A stretch of 64,000 nt of DNA. It comes from Chryseobacterium sp. Its GTDB lineage: Bacteria > Bacteroidota > Bacteroidia > Flavobacteriales > Weeksellaceae. Positions 61,933-64,000 of the stretch are shown piece after piece. Each line of letters opens with the position of its first letter. The stretch's first letter is position 1. The stretch covers positions 124,001-188,000 of the forward strand of contig NZ_JAFAJM010000015.1 of assembly GCF_019236175.1 (NCBI RefSeq). Reading direction: 5' to 3'. The notes under the pieces were generated by a model, which ran no database searches, was not told the DNA's origin, and saw only the letters and a program-made list of their open reading frames with translations. The position numbers were made by a program, and so were the translations under genes.

Positions 61933-63364
61933 TTACCTCAATATACAACCTATACTTTACAAAAGCCCAACTGAAATACAGGAAATTATTGTCCCAATTA
62001 TTCTTATTACTCAAAAAGGGCAATTTGAACAATCGGCATTTCCAAAAGCTTTGGAAAAACCTGTCAACCATGCTTTTTTGAAAAATAAAGCTGAAGTTTT
62101 TACCATAGCAGACCATCAATACCGCTTTTTAGCAATAATTCCGGAACATGAAGCGGAATGCTTACGGAATACAGGGGCTTTAGTTTATAAAGCTTTGCAA
62201 CAGAAACAGGTTTCAGGCGCTAATATAGAAGGACTCAATCTCTTATCTGAAGAACACCGATTGGCTTTTCTGGAAGGAATGTTCTTAAGCAGCTATTGTT
62301 TTCATAAACATAAAACAAAGGCTGAAACGAATAAGATATCCATCCATATTAATAGTAATGATATTCCTGAAGAAAAATACAACGAACTGATTTCACTTGT
62401 AGATGCTGTGAGCATTACTAAAAACCTGGTGAATGAACCTCTCAATTATATGGATGCTTTAGTATTTACTGAAACAGCGGGCCTCCTTTCAGAAGAATTT
62501 GGATTTGAGGCAGAAGTATTCCATAAAAAGAAAATAGAAGATCTGAAAATGGGTGGCTTACTGGCCGTAAACAGAGGTTCTGAAATACCACCAACATTCA
62601 ATATATTCAGGCATCAGCCGGATAATGCAGTCAATAAAAAACCAATGATTCTGATAGGAAAAGGGGTAATGTTTGATACAGGAGGATATTCCCTGAAAGT
62701 AGGCGGAACAATGTCAGGGATGAAAGATGATATGGCCGGAGGCGCTGCCGTATTAGGGACCATATGTGCTATCAGTGCCAATAAACTTCCTTATTATGTC
62801 ATAGGTTTAGTCCCTGCCACAGATAATAAAATCGCTCCCGATGCATTGGTGGTAGATGATATTATTACGATGATGGACGGCACAACCGTTGAAGTACAGA
62901 ATACTGATGCAGAGGGACGTTTAGTATTAGCTGATGCTCTTACTTATGCAACTAATTTTGATCCTGAGCTGGTTATCGATATTGCAACCCTTACCGGAGC
63001 ATCAGCAGCAATCACCGGTTCTTTGGGAATTGCAATGACAGGAAATGATCCGTCATCAATGAACAAACTGACACAATCCGGAGAGTATGTATATGAACGT
63101 CTGTTTCAGCTTCCCTTTTGGAAAGAATACGGAGATATGCTCCAATCCGACATTGCCGATTTAAAAAATGTAGCAGGCCCTGTTGGAGGAGCAAGCACAG
63201 CAGCTAAATTTCTGGAACACTTCACCCATTATCCATGGATCCATCTGGATATTGCGGGAGCGGCCTTTATAAAAGAAACAAGAGGTTATCAGCAAACTGG
63301 TGCCACAGCGGTTTGCGTCCGCTTATTATACCATTTTATTAAAAACAAATGCATTCATGACTGA
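61925..63364 (+). CDS. M17 leucyl aminopeptidase
   Basis: A 479-residue cytosolic metallo-aminopeptidase. The C-terminal catalytic domain shows [16 protein letters not shown] (metal and active-site Lys), [13 protein letters not shown] and the family signature [14 protein letters not shown] near 325-338. The frame starts with TTG at 61925 (MDNYLNIQP) and overlaps the peroxiredoxin gene by 8 bases and nrdB by 8. The peptidase's place in an oxidative-stress operon is uncommon. A role in removing damaged peptides or as a transcript-bound PepA-type protein is speculation. Confidence 0.93.
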   Translation: MDNYLNIQPILYKSPTEIQEIIVPIILITQKGQFEQSAFPKALEKPVNHAFLKNKAEVFTIADHQYRFLAIIPEHEAECLRNTGALVYKALQQKQVSGANIEGLNLLSEEHRLAFLEGMFLSSYCFHKHKTKAETNKISIHINSNDIPEEKYNELISLVDAVSITKNLVNEPLNYMDALVFTETAGLLSEEFGFEAEVFHKKKIEDLKMGGLLAVNRGSEIPPTFNIFRHQPDNAVNKKPMILIGKGVMFDTGGYSLKVGGTMSGMKDDMAGGAAVLGTICAISANKLPYYVIGLVPATDNKIAPDALVVDDIITMMDGTTVEVQNTDAEGRLVLADALTYATNFDPELVIDIATLTGASAAITGSLGIAMTGNDPSSMNKLTQSGEYVYERLFQLPFWKEYGDMLQSDIADLKNVAGPVGGASTAAKFLEHFTHYPWIHLDIAGAAFIKETRGYQQTGATAVCVRLLYHFIKNKCIHD

Positions 63365-64000
63365 ACCTATACTACAGGAAAATAAAGACAGATTTGTCAT
63401 ATTCCCTATCAGACATCATGATATATGGGAATTTTATAAGAAAGCTGAAGCCAGTTTCTGGACAACAGAAGAAGTGGATCTCTCACCGGATATGCACGAC
63501 TGGCAGAATAAACTGAGTAAGGATGAACGTTATTTTATTGCTCATATTCTCGCTTTTTTTGCAGCCAGTGATGGTATCGTTAATGAAAATCTATCCGTTA
63601 ACTTTATTCAGGAAGTGCAATATCCGGAAGCCCGGTGTTTTTACGGTTTTCAAATTATGATAGAAAACATTCATTCCGAAATGTACTCTCTGTTGATTGA
63701 TACTTACATTAAAGACGCTAAAGAAAAAGATCATTTACTGAGAGCGATTGAAACCATTCCATGTGTTCAGAAAAAAGCAGAATGGGCTTTAAGATGGATG
63801 GACAGTGAAAGCTATGCAGAACGTCTGATTGCGTTTGCAGCTGTAGAAGGTATATTTTTTTCCGGCAGCTTCTGCTCTATTTTCTGGTTAAAAAAACGGG
63901 GACTGATGCCGGGGCTTGCTTTCTCCAATGAACTGATAAGCCGTGATGAAGGTCTTCATGCTGATTTTGCCTGCCTTTTGTATACTCAACATCTTGAAAA
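63357..64000 (+). CDS. nrdB: Class I ribonucleotide reductase small subunit, C-terminus cut by window edge
   Basis: 214 codons are visible from the ATG at 63357. Diiron ligands are Asp41, Glu103, His106, Glu164, Glu198 and His201. The radical tyrosine is Tyr110 in [11 protein letters not shown], so the class Ia-type cofactor site is intact. [13 protein letters not shown] is the family signature. The start overlaps the aminopeptidase stop by 8 bases, so it is probably read from the same promoter as the dismutase operon. nrdA, if linked, lies beyond the right edge. Confidence 0.95.
   Translation, partial: MTEPILQENKDRFVIFPIRHHDIWEFYKKAEASFWTTEEVDLSPDMHDWQNKLSKDERYFIAHILAFFAASDGIVNENLSVNFIQEVQYPEARCFYGFQIMIENIHSEMYSLLIDTYIKDAKEKDHLLRAIETIPCVQKKAEWALRWMDSESYAERLIAFAAVEGIFFSGSFCSIFWLKKRGLMPGLAFSNELISRDEGLHADFACLLYTQHLE

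Noticed and set aside
1..64000. CRISPR arrays, tRNA or rRNA genes, transposases, phage genes
   Set aside because: I looked for spaced direct repeats, cloverleaf-like tails and transposase or integrase motifs and saw none.

Overview
The window looks like chromosome of a Flavobacteriia member, most likely Chryseobacterium or a close relative. It is AT-rich, carries a SusC/RagA porin and TonB siderophore receptor, lacks clear Shine-Dalgarno sites, and has many promoters of the Bacteroidetes type (TTTG, about 19 bases, TAnnTTTG). I see no rRNA, tRNA, CRISPR array, insertion sequence or phage genes. Both ends are cut inside genes: the SusC-family protein at the left and the ribonucleotide reductase small subunit at the right.

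Layout. 1-5040: a SusC-family receptor with a two-component system; matching 11-bp direct repeats upstream of the receptor and the regulator suggest one regulon. 5151-10970: small transporter and regulator genes (MATE, AraC with a divergent CynX-like MFS, a metallo-hydrolase with a divergent HxlR) and a candidate short RNA. 11023-17388: biotin genes bioA and bioB-bioD-bioF, headed by a ferritin-like diiron protein that overlaps bioF, with a divergent MocR-type regulator. 17492-32603: a large NRPS-independent siderophore locus. A minus-strand operon holds a PLP decarboxylase, an IucA/IucC-GNAT fusion, an N-monooxygenase, a second IucA/IucC synthetase, a MATE exporter, an acyl carrier protein, an AMP-ligase and a TonB receptor, followed by a PepSY protein. 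An Fe/2-oxoglutarate hydroxylase of the lysine/arginine hydroxylase type is divergent. A candidate Fur box lies between the two divergent promoters. The gene set fits a hydroxycadaverine-containing citrate siderophore like the chryseochelins reported from Chryseobacterium (recalled, not looked up).

32739-44220: ordinary accessory genes (esterase, Crp-type regulator, GNAT, S41 peptidase, AraC, nucleosidase-like, DsbA-like, MFS, alpha/beta hydrolase, HxlR, MBL, small HTH), including a KAS III remnant, a frameshifted MFS gene and a frameshifted small membrane protein gene. 44794-45381 is a decayed Crp/Fnr gene.

45413-50341 is the most system-like accessory block: a tightly overlapping operon of a TerB-N/TerB-C protein, a BrxD-like P-loop ATPase and a large DEXH helicase, perhaps led by a 30-residue peptide ORF. 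It resembles DNA-processing parts of BREX- and Ter-linked defence systems, but no methylase, nuclease or PglZ is adjacent. 50644-54566 holds a chloramphenicol acetyltransferase-like gene, a dehydrogenase, a PPC protein, and a Crp/Fnr regulator followed by two tandem FNR-like boxes in front of a PRISE-type reductase. 54793-59837 is the ligase-associated repair operon (exonuclease, ATP-dependent ligase, helicase). 60071-64000 is an oxidative-stress operon (small protein, Fe-type superoxide dismutase, TPR-like protein, peroxiredoxin, leucyl aminopeptidase, nrdB) from a promoter whose spacer holds an inverted repeat.
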